A stretch of 64,000 bases of DNA from Strigops habroptila (GCF_004027225.2 NC_044288.2:22454744-22518743), one strand, 5' to 3'; shown: positions 24,749 to 38,034, counted from the stretch's first letter. Numbers and translations: made by a program. The notes: generated from the sequence alone by a model not told the origin.

Positions 24749-27498
24749 CTCCTCCAAGAGGCAAATCGTCCCATCGTGAGAGAGGAGTCAGACACCCCAT
24801 CTCCCACAAGGCAGATCATCATTTCTGCTCTCTGCTGGTGACCATGAATTCCTCAAACACTTTTGAAAATAGAAGCAGCCCCCTTAGGGTGAATCTAAAG
24901 CCATGGATCATAGACTTATCTTTCTAGATTAGCCTCGGCAAGTCCCATGGAAATACAGAAGCAGTGAGCGGGTCTGCAGGGATGTGCAGACCACAGGTTG
25001 GAACATGTTTCTAAAGGAGCCCAGGCAGCTCATCTCAGCTACATGTCTTAATTTTCGGTGTTGGATGTTAAGTGAGATGAATCTGACACTTAGAACGGTT
25101 TGGGGAAACATTTCCTTCTTATTTTGTATTTAGGAAATAGAAAGGTATATAGCGAATGTTTAAAAAATAACAACAGTAATAACAGTAATTATGGGTGGGT
25201 GCAATTTTCCTTCATCTTTTAACTGAGGTTGCTAGAACAGCTACTGCTGTGCTGAAATTTGGCAGGGACAGCAAGCGAGTGCCCACTTGTTTCTGCAAAA
25301 TGCTGTTGGATTTTTAATGACCATCAGCAACACAACCTTGATTTTTAAATGTCATCCTAAATGTAGCAGTTCCAGCCTCCTCTGCCGTGGCATGTGGGTG
25401 TTGGAGGAGGCATGAATCAGAAAGCAGAGAGAATTGCTGGGGCTGGGGCTTTGTGTGAGTCCTGAGTTTTCCTTGAGGGCTTTCCACCCGGGAAGTGGCT
25501 TGGATTGTCTGTGGCCCTGTGGCAGCACTCCTGTTGTCGCTCTCCCCTCTATTAATGCATAGCTTTGATGCAGAGTGAGTTCATTGGGTTTCTCCAGGAG
25601 CTGGTGTTCCACAGGTCATGCTTTCTGTTTATCAAAACCAGATAAAGAGACAAAAAAGGTGTCCCAGCTTTTGCAGATGCAACTTTTCCATTCTCTCTCT
25701 GGCTGGAAGCGTTCCTCAGGCTTCACGTTTGGAGCTGAAATCTGTGCTTGGCATTTGCAAGATGGTGATTTGCTTTTGTAAATGGAGCAAAGTCTCGTTT
25801 TTTGAATCATGACTCAGTGAAACAAATCTTCTTTTCTCATCTAAAATAATACTAATAGCGCTGTGAAACCCACTGGGACTGGGAGCAGCCGGAGTTTAAA
25901 ACATGACATTGCAGTGGGCGTGATTCTCCCTGTGATCCAGCATCTTCCCTTGCCTGTGGAGAAGTGGGGTGGTTTGAGATGTGGCTTGGTTGTTTAGGAG
26001 CAATACCTTCTGTCATGGCACCCAAGCGTGCTCCAGGGCATATCCGTAAGGAAAAGGGGTGGGAGATGATAGATTTGCTTGCTGTAAGGCACTGCCTCAG
26101 TTACAGGAGGAACACAGGGAGCTGTGGAGCAGATGGCAGGGTTAAAATAGGACAGTGCATCGTGGAGATGCTGGAAGGGAGAGAAGCGAAGTGCCTGTTC
26201 TCACACCTCTCTTTGTGTCTCCTAGAAGAGCTGGAGAGTGCCTGCGCTCCGCTGGCATTCCCGACAGGGACACGCCAGGCACAGGCTTTCTCTTTGTTAG
26301 ATTATTAGCATTTGTCTTAAAGAAAAATCAGCTCAAATGAGCAAGCAAACAAATAAAGCAAATAACAATGCAATGGCTTAGCCTCAGGCCTCCTTTTAAT
26401 GTCTGTCAAGATTATTAGTGGGATGGATTATACAGGCGCTGGCTGCCACTGGAGAATACCAGCCCAAGTGTTAGGAGCCCGGTGGTTAGCACTGAGGCTT
26501 TGCTCTTCCAGTGCTCTCAAACAGCTTTTTGCAGTGGTTTTGTGTTACCTGAAGTGTGTGAATAGATTTGTTGGAATATTTGAGTAACTGCTGCATGCCT
26601 TGAGTTCTTCTCAGTGCAGTGTGACAGACCTCATGGGGATGCTTCTGTCCAGAGCTGCCCTGCCATGAGTTGCTGTTGCAGAAGGGTCTGTTCAGGGGAC
26701 CTGCAGCAGCAGCAAAGAGCTAGGTAGGACCTTGGGTGTTTTGCTATCATCCAAGGCCAGTTCAGTTTTGGAGCTGGCATGCAGAGAAAAGGAGGAGCAG
26801 GGAGGCACAAGCCCAGCAGTCTCTCTTGCACTCAGTTTCCCCATCTATATATAAATCAAGGACTGCTTTGAAGTTCCTGTGATGAAAAACATGGGATGAG
26901 CTCAAGGATGTGGTATTAATCCCACAATATTGTTCTTGTTCCTTGCTGTGGTGTGGGTTTTTAAGAGAAATCAACATAATGTTTGTGGGCTATGGCTAAC
27001 ATGACATGGAAATAAGTGAGTTCTGCTGACTCAGAGAATCCCTCACTTATTATTAAAGCAGCCTCTGATGAAGCAGACCCCATCCTTAGGCATCAAAATG
27101 CATTTTACCTGTGGTAAAGTAACAGGCTTTCGGAAATGCATAGGGAGTGTTTTGTAAGTGTGACACATACAGCTGTAGGGTTGATTTGTGCCTCAAAATA
27201 CAGCATTGGTTGGGGTGATTGAGCACTGAGAGGAGTTCCTGTGATGTCCTTCTCCATGTACCACGGAGCACTTGCTATTACCTGCCTGAAAGGCTCAGTC
27301 ATTTAACAGGTTTTGCTGGAAGAGAGCTCACACAGATCCCTTGGTAGCTGCAGAAGGGGCCTGGCTCACCCGGTCTGCAGTGGGGTGGCAGACCCTCCGG
27401 AATGGGCTGCATGGGCCCATCCATCACCATCAGGAGAACGGAGAAGAAGGGCAGGCCTTGGTGGGGCTGGCTTCTGCCTTTTCCTCTGCAGGCTCCTC

Positions 27499-27717
27499 CC
27501 TTCCACTAGAGCAGGTTGCTCCAAGCCCCTGTGTCCAACCTGGCCTTGAACACTGCCAGGGAATGGGGCAGCCACAGCTTCTCTGGGCACCCTGTGCCAG
27601 CGCCTCAGCACCCTCACAGGGAAGAGCTTCTGCCTCAGAGCTCATCTCAATCTCCCCTCTGGCAGGTTCAAGCCATTCCCCTTGTCCTGTCCCTACAGGC
27701 CCTTGTCCAAAGCCACT
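27499..27717 (-). mobile_element. CR1 fragment truncated at both ends (copy 10)
   Basis: The CR1 interior is present in reverse orientation, but the last ~85 bases of the element (the GGTTGGAACTGG...GATTCT terminus) are missing at 27499, where unrelated 'tctgcaggctcctccc' adjoins. A 5' truncation occurs at 'caaagccac'. Loss of the 3' end is unusual for a target-primed insertion and suggests a later deletion or rearrangement. Confidence 0.9.
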
Positions 27718-29875
27718 TTCCTTTTTTAATCATAAAATGGTGTGTAGGTCTTTGATTAAACTTGAAGCTGAGCTGGCATCTGAGGGTCTTGAAAGCTAAA
27801 CCCTTCCACTTGCCCTGCTCTTGGAGGGAGCTTCAGGTGTACAATCCCCTCCAAAGCAGACCAGTGAGGCGCTTGGCCATCAGCAATGAGTTCATGTAGC
27901 TGGGGGGTATGTGCTGGTACCAAAATAAAGCTCAGAGCTGGTAAAGCCAAGGGTCAGGAGAAGAGAGGGGCTCTGGGGTGTCCTCAGGAGCCTCACACGT
28001 ACCGGGGCGGTGGGATTCCTGCCTGCGCTCGCTTTGTTCCTGTGTGCAGTCTCCAGCTTGTTTTCCCGGTACCTTTATTTTTCTCTACAGCTATAAATAC
28101 AGCCTGTCGCTTTGTTGTTTGTGTGTGTTCAGCAGGACAATCTGGCGTGGTTGATTTTGTTACAGCACCTAAGATTTTATTGTCCAGAGCTGCTGTTCAC
28201 TCTTCTCCTCTGCTCCATGGTGAGGTGAGGAAGAGGAGGGGTTTCACTGCCACTCAACCCGGTCCCTCTATTCACATCACTCCTCTCTGGTGCAGTTGTG
28301 CTTTGGGCGGCTCCTGGCTTTGGTTGACTCAAGGAGTGTCCCAGCTCTGCTGCCCTTCCTGGGATGCTGGGACACTGGGTGCCAGCCATGGGGACGTCCT
28401 GCACCCCTGCGAGGTGTCTTGCTGTGGCAGATAGGCTATTCTGTGTTTTTATTTCATTACTTACTTTTACAGCTCTTTGTATAAATCTAATTATCCATCT
28501 GTTATGCTACGTTACAGCACTGCAGCTTCTCTGATGTGGCTTTTTTCCCTGTTCCAAAATACTAGCTACCTTAGCCTTGCCCTGTCTGGGCTTTGGTGAG
28601 CGAGGTCAACTCCTCGCAGTGCTCCCAATGGCTCTTTACCTTGGCCACATCACAAGAAGTAGCTCTGCTCTGCACTTCCACCTCAATATCCTTGTGACTG
28701 CAGAGGGTCAGGAACTCACGTTAATTCCCACTTATATCATCTACCTGAGAGCAGTTTTCCTCAGTTAAACCCAATGTCACTGTGACCCCAGAGAGGTTGG
28801 GGCTTGTTTGTAATGGGATGTTATAGCCTGCTGGCTTTCAGCAGGGATGTTGGAGGGCTCTTGAGAAGCTCAGCTCTCTCTTGGTGGTACCTGGGACACA
28901 GATACATGGTTGATAGCAAGCCAAGGTCCCCCCAGCTTTTTCCAGGCAGTCTTCCATGCTATTTCTGCCTCTCTGGGTGACTCATGCTCCTTGGTTTAAG
29001 TGTCACATTAGCCCATCAAAATCACAGTCACGTGCTCACCTCCAACTTATTCTTTGCAGTTCTGTTCTCCTCTTAGCAACAAATACTCAATAACCTAATT
29101 GCTCATTAAAACCCATACTTGCATCTATGTAATCCATTATGTCACGTTGAGACGTGTTGCTCTCACAGGGACTCTGCTGCTCCCCCGCTACTGCGATGAG
29201 CGCCTGGCTTGGAAGAAAGTGAGAAGGCAGCATGGCATTGAAGTGGAGATTTTCATCTTCTCGGGGGTTATTTTATGTCTCTCCTATATTCTGTGCTTTT
29301 GAACATCTAACATTGCTTTTATGCTTCACATCTTTCATACAAAATTGTTGTATTGTGTTGCCTATTGAAACCTAGTTTTCCTTTTGTTAGGTTTTCCCCC
29401 CTCACCCCGCTTTCTTCTTGGCTGTGTTTTGATTGGCACGACTACTTAGGGCTCCATTTGTCTGGGTGGTTTTTAATCTCCTTAAGTCATAGCTCTGAAG
29501 GCCGTTGTCTGTAATAAACTCAGGTCTGAGCTGATGCTCAGAGAAGAGTCTTTCTAGGCCAGTTCTGCTGCATGCAGACCTCAGTGAGGGCTTTGGGGTG
29601 TCTGTGCTTCATCCCTCCTCCTTCCAACTCCAGATAGTCACAGGCAGCCTCACTGGGGTTAGGGTTATTCTATTATTACCCTGTACATCTCATACTGTGC
29701 GTGCAAATGCCCTTTTCTATAGCATGGGACTCTGCAATAATGGGCAGCCTCTGTGTTAAATATGTATTTTTATTTATCTACCCTTCACTTAAGCATCAGT
29801 TGCTGGCATCCCATGGCAGAGCTGGGGCGGTTGCTTCAGAGGACGAGGGGGCTGCAGAATTGTTCATATTGTATT

Positions 29876-30197
29876 CGTAGAATTATAGAATCCTAGAATG
29901 CTTAAAGTTGGAAACGACCTTAAAGTTCATCCAGTCCCAACCCCCTGCCACGGGCAGGGACACCTTCCACTAGAGCAGGTTGCTCCAAGCCCCTGTGTCC
30001 AACCTGGCCTTGAACACTGCCAGGGATGGGGCAGCCACAGCTTCTCTGGGCACCCTGTGCCAGCGCCTCAGCACCCTCACAGGGAAGAGCTTCTGCCTCA
30101 GAGTTCATCTCAATCTCCCCTCTGGCAGGTTAAAGCCATTCCCCTTGGCCTGTCCCTACAGGCCCTTGTCCAAAGCCCCTCTCCAGGTTTCTTGTCC
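29876..30197 (-). mobile_element. CR1 LINE 3'-end fragment with atypical terminus (copy 11)
   Basis: The body matches the GC-rich copies almost exactly. The outer end reads 'gaattatagaatcctagaat' then 'gcttaaagttggaaacgacc', instead of the usual 'cacagaatcccagactggtt' form. It is antisense to SIL1 and a possible mosaic of two CR1 lineages. Confidence 0.92.
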
Positions 30198-32554
30198 CAG
30201 TTATCCCCTTCTTAAGAACAAAGTTTGGAAGGAGACATTGCCAACCGGTGCGTACCTGGGAAGTCTTGGATTGAGAGCTGGGGCAGGGCTCACGGCAGCT
30301 GCTCCACTGTTGTTTTCGATGGGGATAGTTCATGCCATAGCCAGCACTTTGAACGCCGTAGGAAAGCATATTCTCCCTGTGTGACACTTTTCACTTGGAC
30401 TATTTTAATGCTCTTTTTTTCTTTCTTAAACCTGCAATTTACAGTTCCGTCATGCAAGTATTAACAAGCCGCTGATCATCCTGCCTCAATTTTCTGCCCT
30501 TAGTCAGAGTCTCAGATTTACAGCTATAGTCCAGGCTGGAATTACTGAATTCCAGTCAAACCTTTAAGCATTGACATCATAATGATCAGTTTTCTCTCTC
30601 TGTCTATTATTCGTCAGGAAATTTTGACATGAATATACTTACAAGAGCTGTCAGAAATCACCCAAATAGAGAGGCCTTGGAAAAAGTCAGTGGCCTTTTC
30701 ACTTGTGCCCCTGCTTGCATTGCTTTGGCTTTCCAGGACTCACAGAAATGACCTTTTCCATTGCCTTTCAAATTCCTACCCAGGTGTGATGAGGCACAAG
30801 AAGCCAGGCAAGGCTTGGAGCTGTAAAGCCACATTTCAGTCCCAAGCAAAGCCTCGGTGCGCTCTCATTATCTTCATTAACAGTTTTTAGCGTGAAAACT
30901 GGGGAAGGGGACGGAAGAAAGGGGATGGCGAGGTGAGCCTCGCTGCCTCCTTCTGCTCCTCAGGTTGTAGCTCAAGCTAAATAGACTATACTGAATTTTT
31001 TAGGCTGTTTCACCAAGTTGCAGACTTTGATCCCTGGCTTTGATTTCCCACGTGGCATCGCAGACCGCAGGTTCTGACAAGAGAAGAGACCCATTAAGCC
31101 CTGTCTAGCCCAGTGATTATCTTGCCTTTTCACCATCACACCTTTCATCAAAGCCCCAGCCCCGCCGCCTGTGCGCTGGGGAGGATGCTGGTGCAGCTCA
31201 GCAGGCAGTGGCCAGGAGAGCGGGTGTGTGGCCACCACCACAGCTCCAGCCAGGGCAGGGGAAGTGCTGTGCTCAGCACCCTGTTGCTGCCGAGCAGAGC
31301 ATCCCCTCCACTGCGCTCCCCCTCTCACACCTTCTTTTGGTCTTTCTCTGCCCGGCTTCAGCAGGATGCTCAGAGTAAGGAGGTGACCCTTTTTTCTCTC
31401 TAGGGTCTGTTTGGTTTCTACAGCAAGCAGGCCAAATAAGAAATACTCTCCGTGTCCTTGCCAGGTCCCCAGGTCCCTCTGCACCACTTGGCTTTCCTTT
31501 TCTTAAATGTATTTTAAATCTCAATCTAATTTTGCTGCCGTGTTGCAAGTTCCCACCTAACTCAAGAGCTGCTGTTGCCTCAGGGCTGTGTTGCTGCTTT
31601 TCAGTCTTCCCACGTCCCTCACATGTGTGGTCTGGGAACACTTGAAAAGCCTCTCCTAAATTTGTATGTGTGTGCTTGGGGTCACCCTCGGAGGAATAGG
31701 GTGAGGGTATCTCTCACTGGATAGCACTATTAAAACCCCTTCCTCAGCAAAACAGGAGCTGCTTCCATGGAATGAGTTTGCCAGTGAAAATGGCGGAGAA
31801 GCCCACGCTGGATTTTCAGGAGCAAAAGCCACGTCCCCTGTGCTGCTCCTGCTCCTTAACATGCCCAAAACAGTGTCCAGGGAGAAACAGCAGCTGTCCC
31901 ATGAGCAGGGCCCTGACAGCCCGACAGCAAGGTGCAGGGGAATGGCAGCGTGTGGGGGATAGCAAGTTACAGCCCATGGGGAGGCTGTTTGGAGGACTCT
32001 GATCCCAGGTTGTGAAACCACAGCTCCTCCAGGAATCTGCCGTTGTGCTGGTGGCTCCTCTGGCTGCTCATCCTCGTCTTAAGGTCTTGCTGCTTCCACG
32101 AAGAGCTTTAGTGGAAGAGAAAAGGGAGAGGGGCACAAACAGCTTGTGGAAGATGCTGGGTCCCATCTCTGCCTTCCCCACCCACCATGGCAGGACCTGC
32201 CACCAGGCACTGGGGCACCCCGGCAGTGCTGATCAGCACCTCAGCCCCTGGGTTTGTTACTTCTTCTCCCCTCTCCGTGCGCTGTTGAGGCGTGTGGTGT
32301 TCTGGCAAACAAGCCTTGACTGTAATAATGTCTGGCCCCTCGTGGGAAGTTGTAACTCCAACGCAGTGAAATATAAACTGGCAGAAAATGGAGCGTTTCC
32401 TTCTGCCGGTGCGAGCTGCAGCAGGCAGGCTCAGAGGGAGGTTTGCTGTTGGCTTTCCCTCCCCTGCTTTTGTGTTTTTCCCCCTCCACCGAAGGGCATG
32501 GTCACCCTCCTCCAGCCACACAGAGGGAAATGTGCTGGGCTGATGAGGCACTTC

Positions 32555-32847
32555 CATAGAACCACAGAATCCCAGACTGGTTTGTGTTGAAGGGACCTTA
32601 AAGCTCATCCAGTTCCAGCCCGCTTCCCCAGGCAGGGACACCTTCCACTAGAGCAGGTTGCTCCAAGCCCCTGTGTCCAACCTGGCCTTGAACACTGCCA
32701 GGGATGGGGCAGCCACAGCTTCTCTGGGCACCCTGTGCCAGCGCCTCAGCACCCTCACAGGGAAGAGCTTCTGCCTCAGAGCTCATCTCAATCTCCCCTC
32801 TGGCAGGTTAAAGCCATTCCCCTTGGCCTGTCCCTACAGGCCCTTGT
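32555..32847 (-). mobile_element. CR1 LINE 3'-end fragment (copy 12)
   Basis: Antisense to SIL1, from 'catagaaccacagaatccca' to 'ctacaggcccttgt'. Its central ~153 bases (from gacaccttccactag to gctcatctca) are identical to the copy at 38931, about 6.4 kb away. Confidence 0.94.
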
Positions 32848-33489
32848 AAATGGCACGTTAAATTTGTGCTCAGCAAAGTCACAACTCCAGGAGCTTTGGA
32901 AGGAGGCAGCAGTGGGAAACAGAAATGTTGTTTGTCTTGTGGTCAAAATGGTGCATCTTAAGTGCTGCAGGGTGCTTGTGGTGATGTGGGTGGCAGCCCT
33001 GTCACTGCTAGGTGAGCCCCTCTGCAGAGGTCCCTGGGAGAAGCCAGGAGGAGGCAGGCAGAGTTGGATGGAGCATCAACTTGAATTGGTATTTGAAAGC
33101 ACAGAGGAGACCATAGCCTACACCCTGGGAGAGAGGGTATCGTGCCCAGGATCTGTATCGAGGGGGTCTGGTGGCCTGTGCCCAGAGCTGTTCAGGGGTT
33201 CTGTCACACTCTGGGATGGGTGGCCCATGTCTCAAGTTCAGGAACAAAGCCCACCTTAAAAGGGACAGAGCTTTCCCAGGAGCTGCTCGAGGTGATGGTG
33301 TAGGCACCTGTGGCCAGTAGAGATGCCTGCTGGGCTCCCCAAGCTCTTCATCCCTGCTCAACGCATCTTGGCCAGCGTGAACACCATCAGCCTGGCCCAG
33401 CACACAGGTAGTTTCTCACATGGCTCAGTCACGATGAGCCTGTACCCAGCCTTGTTTTCTGCTCTTCAGGAACAGAATGAGGGAGGAAG

Positions 33490-33514
33490 GGATGGATGGA
33501 TGGATGGATGGACG
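33490..33514. repeat. (GGAT)n microsatellite
   Basis: About six GGAT units with one substitution (GGAC) at the right end, in the large SIL1 intron. Confidence 0.9.
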
Positions 33515-33998
33515 GACTTGGGCATGCGATGAGACAAGGGCTTCAGCCATGTGGTGAGGGCCACATCTGGAGGGGATGTGGTGTGACCCCACATTCAGGA
33601 TGGGTCCTCCCCAGGGCAAACTGGGGCTGTTTAGCACATGGGGGTCTCTCTTGGGAAGCTGCTTGAACTCGAGCACTGAGCTTGTGTTGAGTCTCCATAG
33701 GCTTGTGGCTGTTCCTCACCCAGGTCTGAGGCTGGATAATCTCATCTCCCAGATCTCTGCCATCACTGCAGCATCACGGGGTGTCATTGGAGGCTGGATT
33801 CCACCCCTGTCCCAGCCTCAGAGTTGCATTGTGGTGAATGTTGTTGCTGGTGCCACCATCCCCTTATCCATCAGCAGATCAGCACAGGGTGAATTTCCCA
33901 TGCGAGTGCTCCCTAGCCTGTCTCATTGTATTTATTCTCTTCAGGCTGCTTTTCCCTGGGCCTGACAGTGTAATTTGTGCAGATCTGGGCTGAGTTTT

Positions 33999-34697
33999 TC
34001 AAACCTTCAAATGAGCTTTTTTTGTTAGTGTGAAGCCTGGACTATTGATAGGAGACATTAAGCAAGAGAAACATTGAGAAGTGAGCAGTACTCCTACCAT
34101 GCAGGAGGGCTTCCTAACCTCCAGAGGTGCTCCTTGGCATAAACTCCATGGTTCAGAGATTTTAATTAGATCTAATTCTCCAGGTGACCAGCCACGCATT
34201 AACAGGCATGCCAATTCTTCACTTGTGTCCCTTGCTATGAGAGGTTTTATTACTTGTTTTAGACAGATGTGACAAAAGAGCTCGGATACCCCAAACTTCA
34301 TGTTTTCCTTGAATGGCACCAAGAGGTCTCCAGTGTAGGAGTGTAGACTCCTTTCAGTGCAAGCTTCCTCTGGTCTCCCTTGCCCAGAGTGTCTTGCATG
34401 AGAGATTCTGCTGCTCCTGCTGGAGCCTGGGGGATAACCACCTCTTGGAGGGTGCATCAGGTCCCACCTGGACCCAGACACTGGAAGCTGGTTTGCTCCC
34501 AGGGCTGCTGCAGCACATGGGGACTGTGCTGTGAACATCTCCTCTGCAGGAGGATCCTGCAGCTCCTGGGTTTGTTCTTTCTCCTTCCTGCCCTGCCCAG
34601 GCAGGTCACACATGTCCCGGTGCTCAGCAGGGGCCTGTGTCGTGGCCCCTCTGCAGCAGGTGAGTGAGAAAGGAGAATGGAAGGTGGCTTTCAACAA
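33999..34697 (-). other. Unrecognised 232-codon open frame, probably non-coding
   Basis: This is the longest ATG-to-stop frame in the window. It lies on the - strand, antisense in the large SIL1 intron, in moderately GC-rich DNA. I recognise no domain, signal peptide or family, and the amino-acid make-up (patchy Ser, Pro, Arg, Cys) looks like translated non-coding DNA. No promoter, splice or poly(A) context is apparent. Confidence 0.12.
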
Positions 34698-35857
34698 ACC
34701 CCTTCTCCTGCCTTAGGTCAGCCTGGTGGCTGCCGTCAGAGCCCTGCATCCTGGGCGTGTGGATGGCTCCTGACGGTGTGAAAAGCAAAGCCTGGGTGCA
34801 GCGGGGGGGTTGCCTGGCACGTCGGCTCACCCAGAGGAGCTTAGTGTTCTGCTGGAGCCATGGGTGTAACTCGGAGCCCCTCCCTGCCCAAATCCATTTG
34901 TCTCCTGGGTTTTTTTCTGACCCTGCCTCTGTCTCTCGTTTCTTGGCTGCTCCAGCAGCTTTCTGGTGGCGGTCAGGGCTGCGGGTGTTCTGTAGCAGGG
35001 ACACGTCGCCTTTGGCTGGCTCCACTGCAATTGCTGCTTCGAAGAAGAGCAAAGGCTCAAGTGCTGGAGCTCTTCCTCAGAGCACAAGAGGCCTGTGATC
35101 AGGGATGTAGACTGTGAAAGCCCTGCCAAAGCAGGAGCCTGTAGCTCGTAACCTCTCTGCCACCTCCAAAGAGGTGCTAGAGGTGGGTTTGCAAAGTGTC
35201 TGCGCAGCCGGTCCCCGGGGACATGGTGAGCAAGGGTTGTCCTCGAGCCTAGGGCAGCTGTTCACACCCAGACCTGGGCGTTTAGCCTGGGTTGTGCCCC
35301 CAGGATGGGATTCTCTGTCTGTAGTCCTTGGAGGAAAGTGCTTGATGTGAGAGGTGTGTGTGTGGTGAGACCAGGCATGGTTTGTGGTGGAGGCACCAGG
35401 ACAAGCAGGCCCGGTGCTGCACCAAAGGGGTGTTTAAATAAATTATCACGTTGGCAGCAAGTGAGGAGTATGAAAGGAGGTAACCAAGAACTGAAATAGA
35501 AAAGGCTGTTAAGGAATAGACGTGATGGGAAGCGAGAGGATTAATAGCTGCGAGGGAAGCACAGGGGAGGGCTCCTTGCTAGGGGAAGGATGGGTAGGAC
35601 ACGTGCTGGGGTGGCATGAATGGCTCTGTGTGCCCTTCCACAGCCCCTCTGCCACCATTTCAGGTTGCATCAGTCATGTGCTGTGTTTGAGGTGATCTGC
35701 AGGGTTTCACACCTTCTTCACAGCCACAGACTGCCAGCTGGGGGGGGTTGCTCTGGGATCGGGCTGGATTGACCCTCGTTCGTGCCCGCTGTGGGTCCAT
35801 CCCTCCCTGCCATGCCCCGCTCTGCTGCTCACCTGCCTTTCGCTTTGTTCCCTGCAG

Positions 35858-35954
35858 CAACCCCAAAGTCCAGATAGAAGCAATTGAGGGGGGGGCGCTG
35901 CAGAAGCTCCTGGTGATTCTGGCTACGGAACAACCCCTGGCTGTCAAGAAGAAG
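35858..35954 (+). CDS. SIL1: SIL1 coding exon (second in window)
   Basis: The exon completes the split Ser codon and encodes [20 protein letters not shown] then [12 protein letters not shown]. This is a conserved armadillo-like repeat of the SIL1 core that grips the BiP ATPase domain. It has 97 bases; with two carried over, that makes 33 whole codons, so it leaves in phase 0. The acceptor ttccctgcag and donor gtgagt are both canonical. Within it, ATT GAG GGG GGG GCG creates a run of eight G (35888-35895), a place where length error would shift the frame; the run as given keeps the frame open and matches the family motif EGGALQKLL. Confidence 0.96.
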
Positions 35955-38034
35955 GTGAGTGAGGGGGGTGCACCTCTGGGTATGGCTGCTTTTGTGCTGA
36001 ATGAGATGCAAGCACTCCCTGGGACATCACTGGCACTGTGAGCGTGGGGACCCCTGCTCTGCTCCGCTCCCCACACCGCGTGGGCTTTGCTCCCAGGGCT
36101 GCAGCAGGGGGGCTCTGTGGGTCTCCTCCCTGCTGCAGCGGCTCAGCCAGCCCCGTGGGGGACAGGGCTCGTGCTGCGGCTCCTGGGAGGAGAGCTGAGG
36201 GTCCCCGTGGCCCCGCAGCCATCAGGGGCTAACAGACATGGGAGCTGACGTTTGGAGGGAGCTAATTGCTGGAGCCAGCGCCGTGTCCTGCCCTCGGTGG
36301 CTTTGGAGCGAGCGGAGCAGCGCCGAGAGCCCCCAGCCAAATGTGCAGCGCTGTCCGTCGGGAGGGGGCTCCTCGCCGGGCTCCCTGGAGCATGAGATCT
36401 CATTACCCTTGCTGCAGCGTGTGATGCCACCTCTGCTCATGGGCTGTGCGGTTGTCTGCGGCTCCCAAAACACCAGCCCCACCATTTAACAGTGACCTCC
36501 TGCAAGAGGGGGTTCAATGGGGCAAGGGAGCCACCAGCTCATTCATGTTAGTTCGCCTGCTGCATGCAAACAGCAACGTGCTGCTGGTGGTTTAACACCA
36601 CCATGTTCCCCTGTAGTCTGTGGTAAGAGTCTTCCAGTGGGCAAAAGGCACAGGAGAGGCTGGGGAACCCCTTTGCTGTTGGCCATGGGTGTGAGGAGGT
36701 CCCAGCTGGAGAAGTGCCCCACGGGATGCTCCATGCTGAAAACAGCTCCCAGGAGTGCCCATGGCTCAACCCAGAGCTCTTTTTGGGGTGGGGAGGGATG
36801 GCTGAGACCCTGCCCAGCATTGCTTCAGCCCCTGCATGGTGGGTGCAGGACAGTTGTTTCCAGTGAGCCTGAACTAGTCCCACTGGCAGCCCCTGGAGAA
36901 GAGGGAGAGGGATGAGCTCGGTGGTGTCCACATTCACATGTGCCCTTTTGAGAGCCTCTGAGGGTCAAACCCCCTTTTCCAGGAGGACAGAGGCTTTTCA
37001 TTTCCAGTTCCCATGCTGTGTATGGTCTCCCATCTCTCTCCAGACCATGATCCCAAGCACAGATTGGTGCCCCAGCCCCTTCCCATGGCTCTCGCTCCAG
37101 TGGGTTTCCCTCCCCGGTGCACAGCAGAGAGGCCAAAAGTGCATTTCTTCCCTCCACTGTCCTTTGGCCTGTGGTTAAAGGAGGAGACAGAAACATCCCC
37201 CAGTTCACCAGCAGGAACTCGGAAGATGGAAAATAGAAACAAAGGGGACTGGGGAGGAGCTGTCAGCTCGGATCTGTCCATGTGGAGCGGGGATGCTCCC
37301 TCAGTGCGGAGGAGCCGGCTCCGCTCCCACCCGTCCCCGCTGCGCAGCAGCCCTGCCCCGGGCGGTCAGCCCGTCCCCTCTGCAGCCCAGGGCTGTCACA
37401 ACCAGACCAGTGTGAGATTCAGCTGCTTGGCCCCTAATTGCCTCTGGGCGTTCACCCCGTGCTGCTCAGGCCCGGGAGGCACATGCGGGGGTCTCGGTGC
37501 TGTGTGATGCTGCACCAGCACAGAGCCTGGTTGGGGCTGTGGCCTGGGAAACATCATGGTTTTGTTCTCTGGCCACAGGAGTGCAGGGAGAGGATGTTCC
37601 CCAGATGTCCAAATTGTCTCGAGGGCGTCAGGCTCTGCTGAGTGGTGCTGGACCCCATTTGCCCTGTCTATCCCATAGCCAGGCTCTGTGCTGACGACTG
37701 GTGGGGCTGAACTGTGAGCAGAAGCGATGGTGCTGGGTGCTGGCAACAGGTCTCTCTGGTTTCTTGTTCTAGCAAGCATGGTGACAGTCCAGGTTGGAGT
37801 TTGGGTGGAAGTCACCCAAGTTTGGGCAGCCTTGCGGGGCCGGGTAGGGTTGGAATCAGGATAAAAGGGGACTCTTGGAGATGCTCCTCAGCAAGGAGAG
37901 GTTTCAGTGCATCTGCTGGGGAGCTCCACACAAATGGGTTGTGTTTCTCCTGTCCTCGTGGCGTGCCATGAACAGAGACCGTGCCAGATGCGGCAGCCAT
38001 GGCCACCGTGCTGATGGACCTCTCTCCCCACCAG
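35955..38034 (+). other. SIL1: SIL1 intron (2.1 kb)
   Basis: The donor is gtgagt and the acceptor tctctccccaccag. It is GC-rich throughout with several C+G-dense patches (around 36040-36370 and 37290-37400). I see no CR1 copy, exon or recognisable gene in it. Confidence 0.85.

Noticed and set aside
27886..28434. 182-codon + strand frame in the SIL1 intron
   Set aside because: A Cys/Trp/Ser-rich random-looking translation with no family resemblance or signals.
32012..33259. Long + strand frames around 32.0-33.3 kb
   Set aside because: Parts of them run through the CR1 copy at 32555 and the rest is unrecognised, so chance openness explains them.
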